A stretch of 64,000 nt of DNA from assembly GCA_910579705.1 (NCBI GenBank), contig CAJTUI010000012.1, forward strand, positions 10,543-74,542, written 5' to 3'. The notes under the pieces are model-generated. The model was not told the DNA's origin. It searched no databases and saw only the letters and a list, made by a program, of their open reading frames with translations. Positions 46,913 through 55,664 of the stretch are shown in pieces (positions within the stretch are counted from its first letter, which is position 1; each line of letters starts with the position of its first letter). The translations under genes were made by a program, and so were the position numbers. This stretch comes from an uncultured Christensenella sp. Its GTDB lineage: Bacteria > Bacillota > Clostridia > Christensenellales > Borkfalkiaceae.

Positions 46913-48970
46913 TTACTGTTTTTTCGCGGCGGCTATAATCTTTTCGGCAAGCTGAGGCGGAACCTCCTCATACCTCAAAAATTCGGTAGTGAACTTGCCC
47001 TGTCCGCGGGTAAGTCCGCGCAGGTCGGTCGCGTACTTGGCTATTTCCGCAAGCGGAACTTCCGCGATAACGGTCGTAATAGCTCCGTCCGTGTGGCTGT
47101 CCGAAATCCTGCCGCGCCGCTTGGAAATATCTCCCATAACGCCGCCGAGATATTCTCCGTTCACGGCGACTTTAAGTTTGCACACAGGTTCCAGAATAAC
47201 GGGTTTGGCGTTCTTTATGCCCTCCTTGAACGCAATCGCGGCCGCCGCCTTGAACGCCATTTCGGACGAGTCCACGTCGTGATAACTCCCGTCGTACAGA
47301 ACGGCCCTTACTCCCGTGACGGGATAGTCCGCAAGTACGCCGCGCGCCATACATTCTCTCAGCCCCTTTTCCACGGCGGGTATGTACTGCCTCGGAACGG
47401 CTCCGCCGACAACCTCGTCGCCGAATTCGAAGTGCTCTTCGCACGGCTCGAAACGTACCTTGCAGTGCCCGTACTGGCCGTGTCCGCCGGACTGTTTCTT
47501 GTGTTTGCCCTCGGCGTTGGCAACGGCGCGAATGGTTTCGCGGTAGGGTATGCGCGGCTCGGTCAGTTTTACCTCTATGCCGTAGCGTGATTTAAGTTTT
47601 TTGGCGAGAATTTCAAGGTGAACTTCGCCCTGTCCGCTTATTACAAGCTCGCCCGTGTCGGCGCGCTTTTCAACCGCGAACGTGTAATCCTCTTCCTGCA
47701 TCTTGATAAATCCCGCAAACATTTTGTCCTCTTCGCCCTTGTTGGCCGCCTTTACGGCGAGCGATAGCGCGGGTTTGGGGAAACGCACGGGGTCGAACAT
47801 AATTTTCGTCCCCACGGCGCAGAGCGTGTGTCCCGTGTCGGTCGCGGTAAGTTTGTTGACCGCGCCTATGTCGCCCGCGGTCAGCTCCGTCACCAGCTCG
47901 GTCTTTTTACCGCGCAGCATAAACAGCTGGCCTATGCGCTCCTCGGTGTCGGTGTTGGGGTTGTAGAGCGTCATACCGGACTTGACTTTCCCGCGGAATA
48001 TCTTTATATAATTGAGCTTGCCCGAATACGCGTCGTGCACGGTCTTGAACACCTGCGCGGCGAACGGGCCGTCCTCGTCGCAGTTCACCGTTATAACGTC
48101 GTCGGCGTTAAGGTCGGTCGCGAGCGAGTTTTTCCTCTCGTTGGCGGTGGGCATATACCTGACTATTTCGTCGAGGAGGTTGATAACGCCGCGGTTCTGC
48201 AAGGCGCTGCCCGCCATAACGGGAATTACGTTACCCGTCGCAATGCCCTTGCGCACGCCGTGAACGGTTTCTTCTTTCGTAAGTGTTCCGTCGGCGAAAT
48301 ATTTGTCGAGCAAAATCTCGTCGTTCTCGGCCGCCGTTTCCATAAGGCTTGCCTGCATTTCGTCCATATAGCCTTTAAGCGCGTCGGGCACGGGCATTTC
48401 CTGCGGGCCCTGCGTTGAAAATTTATAGCAGCGCTCCTGTATCACGTTTATGTAGCCCGTCATTTTTCCGTCCGCCATAACGGGCAACTGTATGGGCGCA
48501 AGCTTTCCCGCATACTTTTCTTTCAGCGCATTCAACGTGCCCGCGTAGTCCGCGTTTGCCTTATCCATACCGTTAATGAATATGATAAGCGGTTTCCCGA
48601 GTTTGAGGCAGTATTCGACCACGCTCTCCGCGCCGATGGGCAGAACGCCGTTCGCGCCGATTACAAGCACGGCCGCGCCGCACGCGGCAAGCCCTTCGTG
48701 CCGCTCGCCCTCGAAGTCGTAGAACCCCGGCAAATCGAGAAGATTGATTTTGACGCCTTTCCATAGCAGGTAGGCGACTGACGTGTAGACGGAAAGCTTT
48801 TTCGCCTTTTCCGCGTCGTCGAAGTCCATAACGGTGGTTCCGTCCTCGGTTCTGCCCATACGGTCGATTGCGCCGCCGTTGAACAGCATAGCCTCGCAAA
48901 GGGTGGTCTTGCCTTCGCCGCTGTGGCCTATCACGGCCACGTTCCTTATTTCCTTAGCGGTAATATACAT
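46913..48970 (-). CDS. Elongation factor G-like GTPase (EF-G paralogue, FusA2 type)
   Basis: 685 residues with all EF-G domains (G, II, III, IV, V): G1 GHSGEGKT (15-22), domain IV RGRISDS. Two deviations from translational EF-G: the switch-II motif reads DLPGFYDF (79-86), lacking the catalytic His of DTPGHxDF, and the G4 motif is NGMDK rather than NKMD. These changes are typical of the COG0480 EF-G-like paralogues found beside, not in place of, fusA. The start at 48970 (MYITAKEIRNVAVIG) follows AAGGGGA. Its role is unknown; ribosome-associated stress functions have been proposed for such paralogues. Confidence 0.88.
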   Translation of the reverse strand: MYITAKEIRNVAVIGHSGEGKTTLCEAMLFNGGAIDRMGRTEDGTTVMDFDDAEKAKKLSVYTSVAYLLWKGVKINLLDLPGFYDFEGERHEGLAACGAAVLVIGANGVLPIGAESVVEYCLKLGKPLIIFINGMDKANADYAGTLNALKEKYAGKLAPIQLPVMADGKMTGYINVIQERCYKFSTQGPQEMPVPDALKGYMDEMQASLMETAAENDEILLDKYFADGTLTKEETVHGVRKGIATGNVIPVMAGSALQNRGVINLLDEIVRYMPTANERKNSLATDLNADDVITVNCDEDGPFAAQVFKTVHDAYSGKLNYIKIFRGKVKSGMTLYNPNTDTEERIGQLFMLRGKKTELVTELTAGDIGAVNKLTATDTGHTLCAVGTKIMFDPVRFPKPALSLAVKAANKGEEDKMFAGFIKMQEEDYTFAVEKRADTGELVISGQGEVHLEILAKKLKSRYGIEVKLTEPRIPYRETIRAVANAEGKHKKQSGGHGQYGHCKVRFEPCEEHFEFGDEVVGGAVPRQYIPAVEKGLRECMARGVLADYPVTGVRAVLYDGSYHDVDSSEMAFKAAAAIAFKEGIKNAKPVILEPVCKLKVAVNGEYLGGVMGDISKRRGRISDSHTDGAITTVIAEVPLAEIAKYATDLRGLTRGQGKFTTEFLRYEEVPPQLAEKIIAAAKKQ

Positions 48971-49244
48971 AAAAAATCCCCTTATCCCCGCAAATGCGGT
49001 TATTAAAACCATTATACTATAAAATTTTTGTTTTTCAATAGGCAAACGCAAAAAACAGGTCATAAATATTTTTCGTAAAAAGGCCCGACAGCGCTAATCG
49101 TTGTCGGAGAGGGGTGTGGGTATTTACAAAAGGCCAGACAACGCTAATCGTTGCCGGGCAGGAAATCGGTTGACGCGCGCGGGCGGAAAGTTTCCGTCCG
49201 CGCGAAATTTTCATTGAAATTAACAAAAAAGATGTTAAATTCGT

Positions 49245-49273
49245 TTGACATAGTCAATAATATGCCTTATAAT
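49245..49273 (+). promoter_or_regulatory. Promoter of the S10-spc-alpha supercluster
   Basis: TTGACA (49245-49250), exactly 17 bp, TATAAT (49268-49273), a consensus vegetative promoter. Confidence 0.9.
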
Positions 49274-49392
49274 AATTCAGCGTATTAATGAAAATGGCGT
49301 TAAATGCCGTTTACCGTATGTATGGGTAGAGGCGTGAAGTTACTGAAAAGTCCGCTTAGCTGACGGAACAGATAATTTACGCTGACAAATGT

Positions 49393-49431
49393 AGGGGCGC
49401 GACCCCTGCGACTAACCGCAGCTGTTTTTTT
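49393..49431 (+). terminator. Attenuator-like hairpin in the rpsJ leader
   Basis: AGGGG...CCCCT (49393-49407) and CTGCG...CGCAG (49406-49421) overlap and so are alternative stems. A seven-T run at 49425-49431 follows the second. It lies about 120 nt after the promoter and 75 nt before rpsJ, suggesting that transcription may stop here unless antiterminated. Confidence 0.6.
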
Positions 49432-49505
49432 ATGTCAAAAGTTGCGATACACACGGTTAAGTTGATATAAACAAAATGTTAGGATAAAAAGGAGAAATTA
49501 ACATT

Positions 49506-49805
49506 ATGGCAGGACAGAAAATCAGGATTAAACTTGCGGCATACGACCACGAACTCGTTGACCTCGCCGCGGCGCGCATCGTTGAAACTATGAAGAAGAG
49601 CGGCGCGAAAATTTCGGGACCTATTCCCCTTCCCACGGAAAGAGAGATTGTTACCATTTTGCGTTCCCCGCACAAGTACAAGGACAGCCGCGAGCAGTTC
49701 GAGCAGAGAACGTACAAGAGAATTATCGACATTTACACCCCCAACGCGAAGCTTCTGGACACCGTTCACCTTCCCGCGGGCGTGGACATCAAAATCAAAC
49801 TGTAA
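49506..49805 (+). CDS. rpsJ: Small ribosomal subunit protein uS10
   Basis: 99 residues beginning MAGQKIRIKLAAYDHELVD with the conserved SGPIPLPTE-like loop. It heads the S10 operon. AAGGAG precedes the ATG. A 105-nt spacer with a small hairpin separates it from rplC. Confidence 0.98.
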   Translation: MAGQKIRIKLAAYDHELVDLAAARIVETMKKSGAKISGPIPLPTEREIVTILRSPHKYKDSREQFEQRTYKRIIDIYTPNAKLLDTVHLPAGVDIKIKL

Positions 49806-49910
49806 TATTTCATTATTAATATAGATATTCTACGGCTTACGACGACGCCTTGCAGCGGCGCAACGATAAGGCGCGATATCTGAAAAATATAAAACGGAGG
49901 AACTTTATCA

Positions 49911-50540
49911 ATGAATAAAGCAATCATCGGACGTAAAGCGGGGATGACCCAGATATTTACGCCGGAAGGGAAAGTAATTCCCGTAACCGTAATCGAGGCG
50001 GGGCCTTGCCCCGTGGTTCAAATCAAAACCGTAGAGAAAGACGGCTATGCCGCATTGAAACTCGGTTTCGACGAGGCTAAGGAAAAGAACCTTACCAAGC
50101 CCGAGCTCGGTCAGTACAAGAAGGCGGGGGTCAAGCCCTGCAAAGTGTTGAAGGAATTCAGACTCAGCGATTTGTCTTCTTACGAAGTAGGCAAAGAGGT
50201 CAAGGCGGACGTGTTTGCGGCGGGCGACAAAGTAGACGTGCACGGCGTAACGAAGGGCCACGGTTTCACGGGCGTAATCAAGCGCTGGAACCAGCAGAGG
50301 CTTAAAGAAACGCACGGCGTCGGCCCCGTACACAGGGAACCCGGTTCGATGGGCTCGATAAGCGCGCCCTCGCGCGTGTTCAAGCACAAGAACCTGCCCG
50401 GCCATTACGGTCAGGAGGCGGTAACCGTTCAGAACCTCGAAATAGTGAGAGTGGACGTAGAGAGAAACTGCCTGCTTATTAAGGGCTCCGTCCCCGGAGC
50501 GAACGGCAGCGTCGTTACTATCAACGACACCGTTAAATAA
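49911..50540 (+). CDS. rplC: Large ribosomal subunit protein uL3
   Basis: 209 residues, MNKAIIGRKAGMTQIF, with the GHGFTGVIKRWNQQRLKETHG core and GPVHREPGSMGS. It binds 23S rRNA near the peptidyl-transferase centre. CGGAGG precedes the ATG. Confidence 0.98.
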   Translation: MNKAIIGRKAGMTQIFTPEGKVIPVTVIEAGPCPVVQIKTVEKDGYAALKLGFDEAKEKNLTKPELGQYKKAGVKPCKVLKEFRLSDLSSYEVGKEVKADVFAAGDKVDVHGVTKGHGFTGVIKRWNQQRLKETHGVGPVHREPGSMGSISAPSRVFKHKNLPGHYGQEAVTVQNLEIVRVDVERNCLLIKGSVPGANGSVVTINDTVK

Positions 50541-50551
50541 GGAGTAGAGAG

Positions 50552-51178
50552 ATGCCTAGTATTAAAGTATATAAGATGGACGGCAAAGAGGCCGGCACGA
50601 TTGATTTAAGCGAAAAGGTATTCGGCGCGGAGTACAACGAACCGCTCATTCACCAGGCGGTCGTAACCCGTCTTGCCAACGAAAGACAGGGCACGAAATC
50701 CACGCTCACCCGTACGGAAGTAAGGGGCGGCGGAAGAAAGCCTTGGAGACAGAAGGGCACGGGTAACGCGCGTCAGGGCTCCATAAGGGCTCCGCAGTGG
50801 ATAAAGGGCGGCGTGGTTTTCGCACCGAAGAGCCGCGACTTTTCAAAGGATATGAACAAGAAGGCGAAGGCGGCCGCGCTTGTTTCGGCGCTTTCCAAGA
50901 AAGTTGCCGACGGCGAGCTGGTTGTAATCGACAGCCTTGCGGTTAAGGAAGGCAAGACCAAGGAAATGGTCGCGTTCCAGAAAGCGTTGAAGCTGGACAA
51001 GACCTGCGTTGTGGTTATGGATAACGACGATATCAACGTAATCCGCGCGGCGAGGAACATCGAAAAGCTTTCCACCCTTCCCGTACAGCAAATTTCCACT
51101 TATGAAGTGGTTTCCAACGCCAAGGTCGTTCTGACCAAAGCGGCGGTTCAGAAATTAGAGGAGGTCTACGGAGAATAA
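50552..51178 (+). CDS. rplD: Large ribosomal subunit protein uL4
   Basis: 208 residues with the extended internal loop GRKPWRQKGTGNARQGSIRAP that reaches the exit tunnel. L4 is the autoregulator of the S10 operon in other bacteria, which is relevant to the structured rpsJ leader here. It overlaps rplW by one base (TAATG). Confidence 0.97.
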   Translation: MPSIKVYKMDGKEAGTIDLSEKVFGAEYNEPLIHQAVVTRLANERQGTKSTLTRTEVRGGGRKPWRQKGTGNARQGSIRAPQWIKGGVVFAPKSRDFSKDMNKKAKAAALVSALSKKVADGELVVIDSLAVKEGKTKEMVAFQKALKLDKTCVVVMDNDDINVIRAARNIEKLSTLPVQQISTYEVVSNAKVVLTKAAVQKLEEVYGE

Positions 51179-51468
51179 TGTTGGCCGAAGATATAATAAT
51201 CAAACCCCTCCTCACGGAAAAGGGTTACGACGGAATTGCCGAAAAGAAGTACACGTTCGTTGTCGCTAAGTCGGCAAACAAGACACAGATTAAACTTGCC
51301 GTTGAAAAGCTGTTCGGCGTGGACGTGAAGAGCGTGAACACCGTGAACTGCCACGGCAAATTGAAGAGAATGGGCAGGAACCAGGGTTACACCCCCGACT
51401 ACAAGAAAGCGATTGTCCAGCTCGAGGCCGACTCGAAGACGATTGAGTTCTTCGACTCGTTATCGTAA
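51178..51468 (+). CDS. rplW: Large ribosomal subunit protein uL23
   Basis: 96 residues, EDIIIKPLLTEKGYDGIAEKKYTFVV, of the exit-tunnel rim that docks SRP and trigger factor. It is coupled to rplD. Confidence 0.97.
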   Translation: MLAEDIIIKPLLTEKGYDGIAEKKYTFVVAKSANKTQIKLAVEKLFGVDVKSVNTVNCHGKLKRMGRNQGYTPDYKKAIVQLEADSKTIEFFDSLS

Positions 51469-51480
51469 GGAGAAAGAAAA

Positions 51481-52308
51481 ATGGCAGTAAAAAGGTATAA
51501 ACCCACCTCCCCCGCGCGCCGTTTTATGACGGTGAGCGCGTATACGGAGCTTACAGGCGACAAACCCGAAAAAAGCTTACTTCACGATAAGCGCAAGTCG
51601 GGCGGCAGAAACAATCAGGGCAAGATTACCGTTCGTCACATCGGCGGCGGCAACAGAACCAAATACAGAATTATAGATTTCAAGCGCAATAAGGACGGTA
51701 TCCCCGCCACGGTCAAGAGCATTCAGTACGACCCCAACAGGTCGGCGCACATCGCTCTTCTCTCGTATGCGGACGGCGAGAAGAGGTATATTCTCGCTCC
51801 CGTAGGTCTTACCGTCGGCGACAAGGTGCTTTCGGGCGCGGGCGCGGACATCAAGGCGGGCAACTGCCTCGCGCTTTCCGATATTCCCGTAGGTACGGTC
51901 GTTCACGCTATCGAGTTGCAGCCCGGCAGGGGCGCGCAGATAGCCCGCGCGGCGGGTATGTCGGCGCAGATTATGGCGAAGGAGGGCGCGTACTGCACCC
52001 TTAAAATGCCTTCGGGCGAGATGAGATACGTTCCCATCAAGTGCAAGGCTACTATCGGTCAGGTCGGCAACGTAGAGCACGAGATTATCCGTGTCGGTAA
52101 GGCGGGCAAGACGAGGCATCTCGGCGTTAAGCCCACTGTAAGAGGTTCGGTAATGAACCCTTGCGACCACCCTCACGGCGGCGGCGAAGGCAAGAGCCCT
52201 GTCGGCCACGCAGGTCCTATGACCCCTTGGGGCAAGCCTGCGCTCGGCTATAAGACGAGAAAGAAGAAAAATCCTACTTCCAAGTTTATCTTGAAGAGAA
52301 TTAATTAA
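51481..52308 (+). CDS. rplB: Large ribosomal subunit protein uL2
   Basis: 275 residues. It has the RNA-binding GRNNQGKITVRHIGGGNRTKYR and the C-terminal NPCDHPHGGGEGKSP with the essential His near the peptidyl-transferase centre. AAGGAG precedes the ATG. Confidence 0.98.
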   Translation: MAVKRYKPTSPARRFMTVSAYTELTGDKPEKSLLHDKRKSGGRNNQGKITVRHIGGGNRTKYRIIDFKRNKDGIPATVKSIQYDPNRSAHIALLSYADGEKRYILAPVGLTVGDKVLSGAGADIKAGNCLALSDIPVGTVVHAIELQPGRGAQIARAAGMSAQIMAKEGAYCTLKMPSGEMRYVPIKCKATIGQVGNVEHEIIRVGKAGKTRHLGVKPTVRGSVMNPCDHPHGGGEGKSPVGHAGPMTPWGKPALGYKTRKKKNPTSKFILKRIN

Positions 52309-52321
52309 GGAGGAATAGACA

Positions 52322-52594
52322 ATGTCAAGAAGCGTTAAGAAAGGACCTTATGCCGAAGAAAGACTTATGGCAAGGATTGAGGCGATGAACGCTGCCGGCG
52401 AGAAGAAAGTGGTTAAGACCTGGTCTCGCGCGACAACGATATTCCCCCAGATGGTAGGACACACAATTGCGGTTTACGACGGAAGAAAACACGTTCCCGT
52501 ATATATTACCGAAGATATGGTAGGCTGTAAGCTCGGCGAGTTTGCTCCTACGAGAACGTTCAAGGGACACGCGGCTAAAACCGCCAAGAAGTAA
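52322..52594 (+). CDS. rpsS: Small ribosomal subunit protein uS19
   Basis: 90 residues, MSRSVKKGPYAEERLMARI, with the VYDGRKHVPVYITEDMVG core. AGGAGG precedes the ATG. Confidence 0.97.
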   Translation: MSRSVKKGPYAEERLMARIEAMNAAGEKKVVKTWSRATTIFPQMVGHTIAVYDGRKHVPVYITEDMVGCKLGEFAPTRTFKGHAAKTAKK

Positions 52595-52606
52595 GGAGTT
52601 GAAGTT

Positions 52607-52996
52607 ATGGCAAGCAATATGAATAAAAAAGTGGAAAGAATTGCCGCCAACAAGGATAAGCGTCCTTACGCAACGGCAAAGTATTTAAGGCTTTCTCCCT
52701 ACAAGGTGAGGACGGTGCTCGCCCTCATTCGCGGAAAGTCCGTTGAAGAGGCGGACGCGATTCTCGCCTACTGCAACAAGGGCGGCAGCGACGAAGTCAG
52801 GAAAGTCCTGCTTTCGGCGGCGGCCAATGCCGAGCACAACAACGGAATGGACAGGAGCGACCTTATCGTCGCGGAAGCGTTCGCAGACGGCGGCCCGCAC
52901 CTTAAAAGAATGCAGCCCGTTTCCAAGGGACGCGGCCACGCAATTTTGAAGAGAACGAGTCACGTTACCGTAATACTCGACGCGAAGAAGGTTTAA
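52607..52996 (+). CDS. rplV: Large ribosomal subunit protein uL22
   Basis: 129 residues. The core AKYLRLSPYKVRTVLALIRGK is followed by the long hairpin that lines the exit tunnel. It has a short basic N-terminal extension (about 18 residues) before the typical start of the domain. Confidence 0.97.
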   Translation: MASNMNKKVERIAANKDKRPYATAKYLRLSPYKVRTVLALIRGKSVEEADAILAYCNKGGSDEVRKVLLSAAANAEHNNGMDRSDLIVAEAFADGGPHLKRMQPVSKGRGHAILKRTSHVTVILDAKKV

Positions 52997-53007
52997 GGAG
53001 AAGATTT

Positions 53008-53679
53008 ATGGGACAAAAAGTTAATCCTCACGGTTTAAGAGTCGGCGTAATCAAGCCCTGGGACACCCAGTGGTACGCGGATAAGAAAGCGTTCGGTGCA
53101 AACCTTAAAGAAGACAACGATATCCGTACCTTTATAAAGAAGAAGTATTACGACGCGGCTATAAGCAAAATCACCGTCGTAAGAGCGGCAAACAAGGTAG
53201 AAATCGGCATCTATACGGGCCGTCCCGGCGTGCTTATCGGCAAGGCCGGCGCGGAAATAGAGGTCATCAAGAAGGACCTTGCCAAGCTTACGAAGGGCAA
53301 GGCGATAATAATAAACGTCAGAAAGGTCGAGAAAATCGATCAGGACGCTCAGCTCGTTGCGGAAGCGGTTGCTTCCCAGCTTGAAAAGCGTGTGTCTTAC
53401 AGAAGGGCGGTCAAGCAGCAGCTTGCAAAAGTTTCCAAAACGGGCGTCAAGGGTGTTAAAATCACCGTCGGCGGCAGACTTGACGGCAGGGAAATCGCGG
53501 GCAGCGAAAGCTACCACGACGGTTCAATTCCCCTTCAAACGATACGCGCGGACATAGATTACGGCTTTGCGGAAGCGCACACCACGTTCGGCGTGCTCGG
53601 CATCAAATGCTGGATTTACAAAGGCGAAGTCCTTACCGGCAGCAAAAAGCTGTTAATCTCGGACGGAGGCGAAGAATAA
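53008..53679 (+). CDS. rpsC: Small ribosomal subunit protein uS3
   Basis: 223 residues with the N-terminal KH domain (GKAGAEIEVIKKDL) and the C-terminal YGFAEAHTTFGVLGIKCWIYKGE. Part of the mRNA entry site. AAGGAGAAG precedes the ATG. Confidence 0.98.
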   Translation: MGQKVNPHGLRVGVIKPWDTQWYADKKAFGANLKEDNDIRTFIKKKYYDAAISKITVVRAANKVEIGIYTGRPGVLIGKAGAEIEVIKKDLAKLTKGKAIIINVRKVEKIDQDAQLVAEAVASQLEKRVSYRRAVKQQLAKVSKTGVKGVKITVGGRLDGREIAGSESYHDGSIPLQTIRADIDYGFAEAHTTFGVLGIKCWIYKGEVLTGSKKLLISDGGEE

Positions 53680-53680
53680 T

Positions 53681-54115
53681 ATGTTAATCCCCAAGAGAGT
53701 TAAAAGAAGAAGACAGCACCGCGGCAGAATGAAGGGTACCGCCCAGAAAGGCAACAAGATTGCTTACGGCGAGTACGGCCTCGTAGCCGAAGAGTGCGCG
53801 TGGATAACATCCAACCAGATAGAGGCGGCGCGTATCGCTATGACCAGATTCATCAAGCGCGGCGGTAAAGTCTGGATAGATATATTCCCCCACAAACCCA
53901 TAACCAAGAAACCCGCGGAAACGCGTATGGGTTCGGGCAAGGGCTCGGTCGAGTACTGGGTAGCGGTTGTCAAACCCGGCAGAGTAATGTTTGAAATGGC
54001 GGGCGTTGCGGAGGACATTGCCAGAGAGGCGATGCGTCTTGCAAGTCACAAGCTTCCTATCAAGTGCAAGTTTGTAAAGAAAGAAGCAGAAGGCGGTGAA
54101 GCTAATGAAGGCTAA
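53681..54115 (+). CDS. rplP: Large ribosomal subunit protein uL16
   Basis: 144 residues, MLIPKRVKRRRQHRGRMKG, with the RMGSGKGSVEYWVAVVKPGR loop at the A-site tRNA elbow. It starts one base after the rpsC stop and overlaps rpmC. Confidence 0.97.
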   Translation: MLIPKRVKRRRQHRGRMKGTAQKGNKIAYGEYGLVAEECAWITSNQIEAARIAMTRFIKRGGKVWIDIFPHKPITKKPAETRMGSGKGSVEYWVAVVKPGRVMFEMAGVAEDIAREAMRLASHKLPIKCKFVKKEAEGGEANEG

Positions 54116-54299
54116 GGAAATAGTTAATTTAAGCGACGAAGAGCTCGATAAAAAGCTTAAAGAGTTGAAGACCGAGCTGTTTAATCTGCGCTTCCGCCAC
54201 GCAAGCGGTCAACTTGAAAATCCCCTGTCGATAAACCTTGTTAAAAAGGATATCGCGCGTGTGAACACGGTTATCCGTGCAAGACAGTTAAAGGCGTAA
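54105..54299 (+). CDS. rpmC: Large ribosomal subunit protein uL29
   Basis: 64 residues, MKAKEIVNLSDEELDKKLKELKTELFNLRFRHASGQLENP. I take the ATG at 54105 rather than the GTG at 54096 because AAGGCGGTGA provides the spacing. It overlaps rplP by 11 bp. Confidence 0.95.
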   Translation: MKAKEIVNLSDEELDKKLKELKTELFNLRFRHASGQLENPLSINLVKKDIARVNTVIRARQLKA

Positions 54300-54311
54300 G
54301 GAGGCACTCAG

Positions 54312-54569
54312 ATGGAAGAAAGAAATCTCCGTAAAGAGAGAGTGGGTATAGTAGTTTCCGATAAAATGGACAAGACGGTAGTCGTTGCCGTAAGAGAAAA
54401 CCGCAAACACCCCCTCTATAAAAAGACGATAACGAGAACTACCCGTTTCAAGGCGCACGACGAGAAGAACGAGTGCGGCGAGGGCGACAGGGTAAGGATT
54501 GTGGAAACGCGTAAGTTGTCCAAGGACAAGAACTGGCGCGTTGCCGAGATTATCGAAAAAGCGAAGTAA
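54312..54569 (+). CDS. rpsQ: Small ribosomal subunit protein uS17
   Basis: 85 residues, with RKERVGIVVSDKMDKTVVVAV and VRIVETRKLSKDKNWRVAEI. Normally rplN follows within a few bases; here 261 bp intervene. Confidence 0.97.
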   Translation: MEERNLRKERVGIVVSDKMDKTVVVAVRENRKHPLYKKTITRTTRFKAHDEKNECGEGDRVRIVETRKLSKDKNWRVAEIIEKAK

Positions 54570-54830
54570 GACGGGTCGCGGTAATGCGCTTTTGCGTATC
54601 TGCCGTATCGGCCGTTCAAACGTAAAGTCGCTCGACTCCGATGGGTCGGTCAAACGTATAATCCTTTTCGGCCCTGTGCGGCGAAAGCGGGTTTACGGAT
54701 AAGAAAATCAAAAGTCACGATTGTCTCCTGCGGCCAACGGAGAGCGGGATACTCCCCTCGCTTATGTGGTTGCGGCGCAATCCTCTGCAAACAAAAATAA
54801 AGTTGTAAGTTCAAAAACAGGAGAATTTTT
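54570..54830 (+). other. Unusual 261-bp spacer between rpsQ and rplN
   Basis: No gene is present. Visible elements are an imperfect hairpin at 54588-54612 (ATGCGC/GCGTAT core), a palindrome GAGTCGctCGACTC at 54625-54638, two copies of TCAAACGTA, a TATAAT at 54657-54662 without a good -35, and a second imperfect GC hairpin near 54741-54765. The absence of any open reading frame and the number of stems suggest a structured RNA segment. Confidence 0.5.
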
Positions 54831-55199
54831 ATGATACAACCTCAGACAAGGCTCAAAGCCGCGGACAACAGCGGCGCGAAAGAGCTTATGTGTATAAAGG
54901 TGCTCGGCGGTTCGTTCAGGAAGACCGCGAACATCGGCGACGTTATCGTATGCTCCGTCAAGACGGCAAACCCCGGCGGCGCCGTTAAGAAGGGCGAAGT
55001 TGTTAAGGCGGTAATCGTTCGCACCGCAAAAGGAATCAGACGCGAAGACGGTACGTATATCAGGTTCGACGAGAACGCGGCCGTTATAATCGGAAATAAT
55101 CAGGAGCCGCGCGGAACGCGTATCTTCGGACCGATTGCAAGAGAACTGAGAGAAAAGAACTATATGAAGATAATCTCTCTCGCACCCGAAGTGCTGTAA
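54831..55199 (+). CDS. rplN: Large ribosomal subunit protein uL14
   Basis: 122 residues, MIQPQTRLKAADNSGAKELMCIKVLGGS, with the IIGNNQEPRGTRIFGPIARELRE C-terminus. CAGGAG precedes the ATG. It follows the unusual spacer. Confidence 0.97.
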   Translation: MIQPQTRLKAADNSGAKELMCIKVLGGSFRKTANIGDVIVCSVKTANPGGAVKKGEVVKAVIVRTAKGIRREDGTYIRFDENAAVIIGNNQEPRGTRIFGPIARELREKNYMKIISLAPEVL

Positions 55200-55215
55200 T
55201 AAGAGGAGTTAAGCT

Positions 55216-55653
55216 ATGAACGTAAAATTGAATGATAATGTTGTGGTTATCACCGGTAAGTATGCGGGCAAGCAGGGCAAGATAATTGCGACTTCTCCCA
55301 AGAACGGCACGGTAACGGTAGAGGGCGTAAATATCCGCAAGAAGGCGCAGAAGGCCAGAAAGGCGAACGAAGTTTCCAAGATTGCGGAAATCGAGGGCCC
55401 TATCGACGTATCCAACGTAATGCTTGTCTGCTCGTCTTGCAGCAAGGCTATCCGCGTTAAGTATAACGTCGAAGGCGAGGAAAAGCACAGGGTATGTCCC
55501 AAGTGCGGCGCAGTGCTCGACAAAGCTTATTCGGGCAAGGCGACCAAGACTACGAAGAAAGAAGAAGCTCCTAAAAAGCGCGTGAGAAAGCGTGCGAAGA
55601 AGGACGAGGCCGAAACCGTTGCAGCACCCGCGGACGGAGATAAGGCAGAATAA
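55216..55653 (+). CDS. rplX: Large ribosomal subunit protein uL24 with a C-terminal tail
   Basis: 145 residues, longer than the usual ~100. The KOW core (VITGKYAGKQGKI) is followed by a Cys-pair region (MLVCSSCSKAI...RVCPKCGAVLD) and an extra Lys/Glu/Ala tail of about 35 residues. The core is unmistakable; the tail is the oddity. Confidence 0.96.
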   Translation: MNVKLNDNVVVITGKYAGKQGKIIATSPKNGTVTVEGVNIRKKAQKARKANEVSKIAEIEGPIDVSNVMLVCSSCSKAIRVKYNVEGEEKHRVCPKCGAVLDKAYSGKATKTTKKEEAPKKRVRKRAKKDEAETVAAPADGDKAE

Positions 55654-55664
55654 GGAGGGGACGT

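Larger units (their letters stand above)
48971..49505. other. Intergenic region with paired hairpin repeats and the rpsJ leader
   Basis: Two 30-nt near-identical copies (49078-49107 and 49128-49157; 27/30 identical), 50 bp apart, each a short inverted repeat around CGCTAATCG. A GC inverted repeat lies at 49177-49204. Then come the rpsJ promoter (49245-49273) and a leader of about 230 nt. No gene is seen. Confidence 0.7.
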
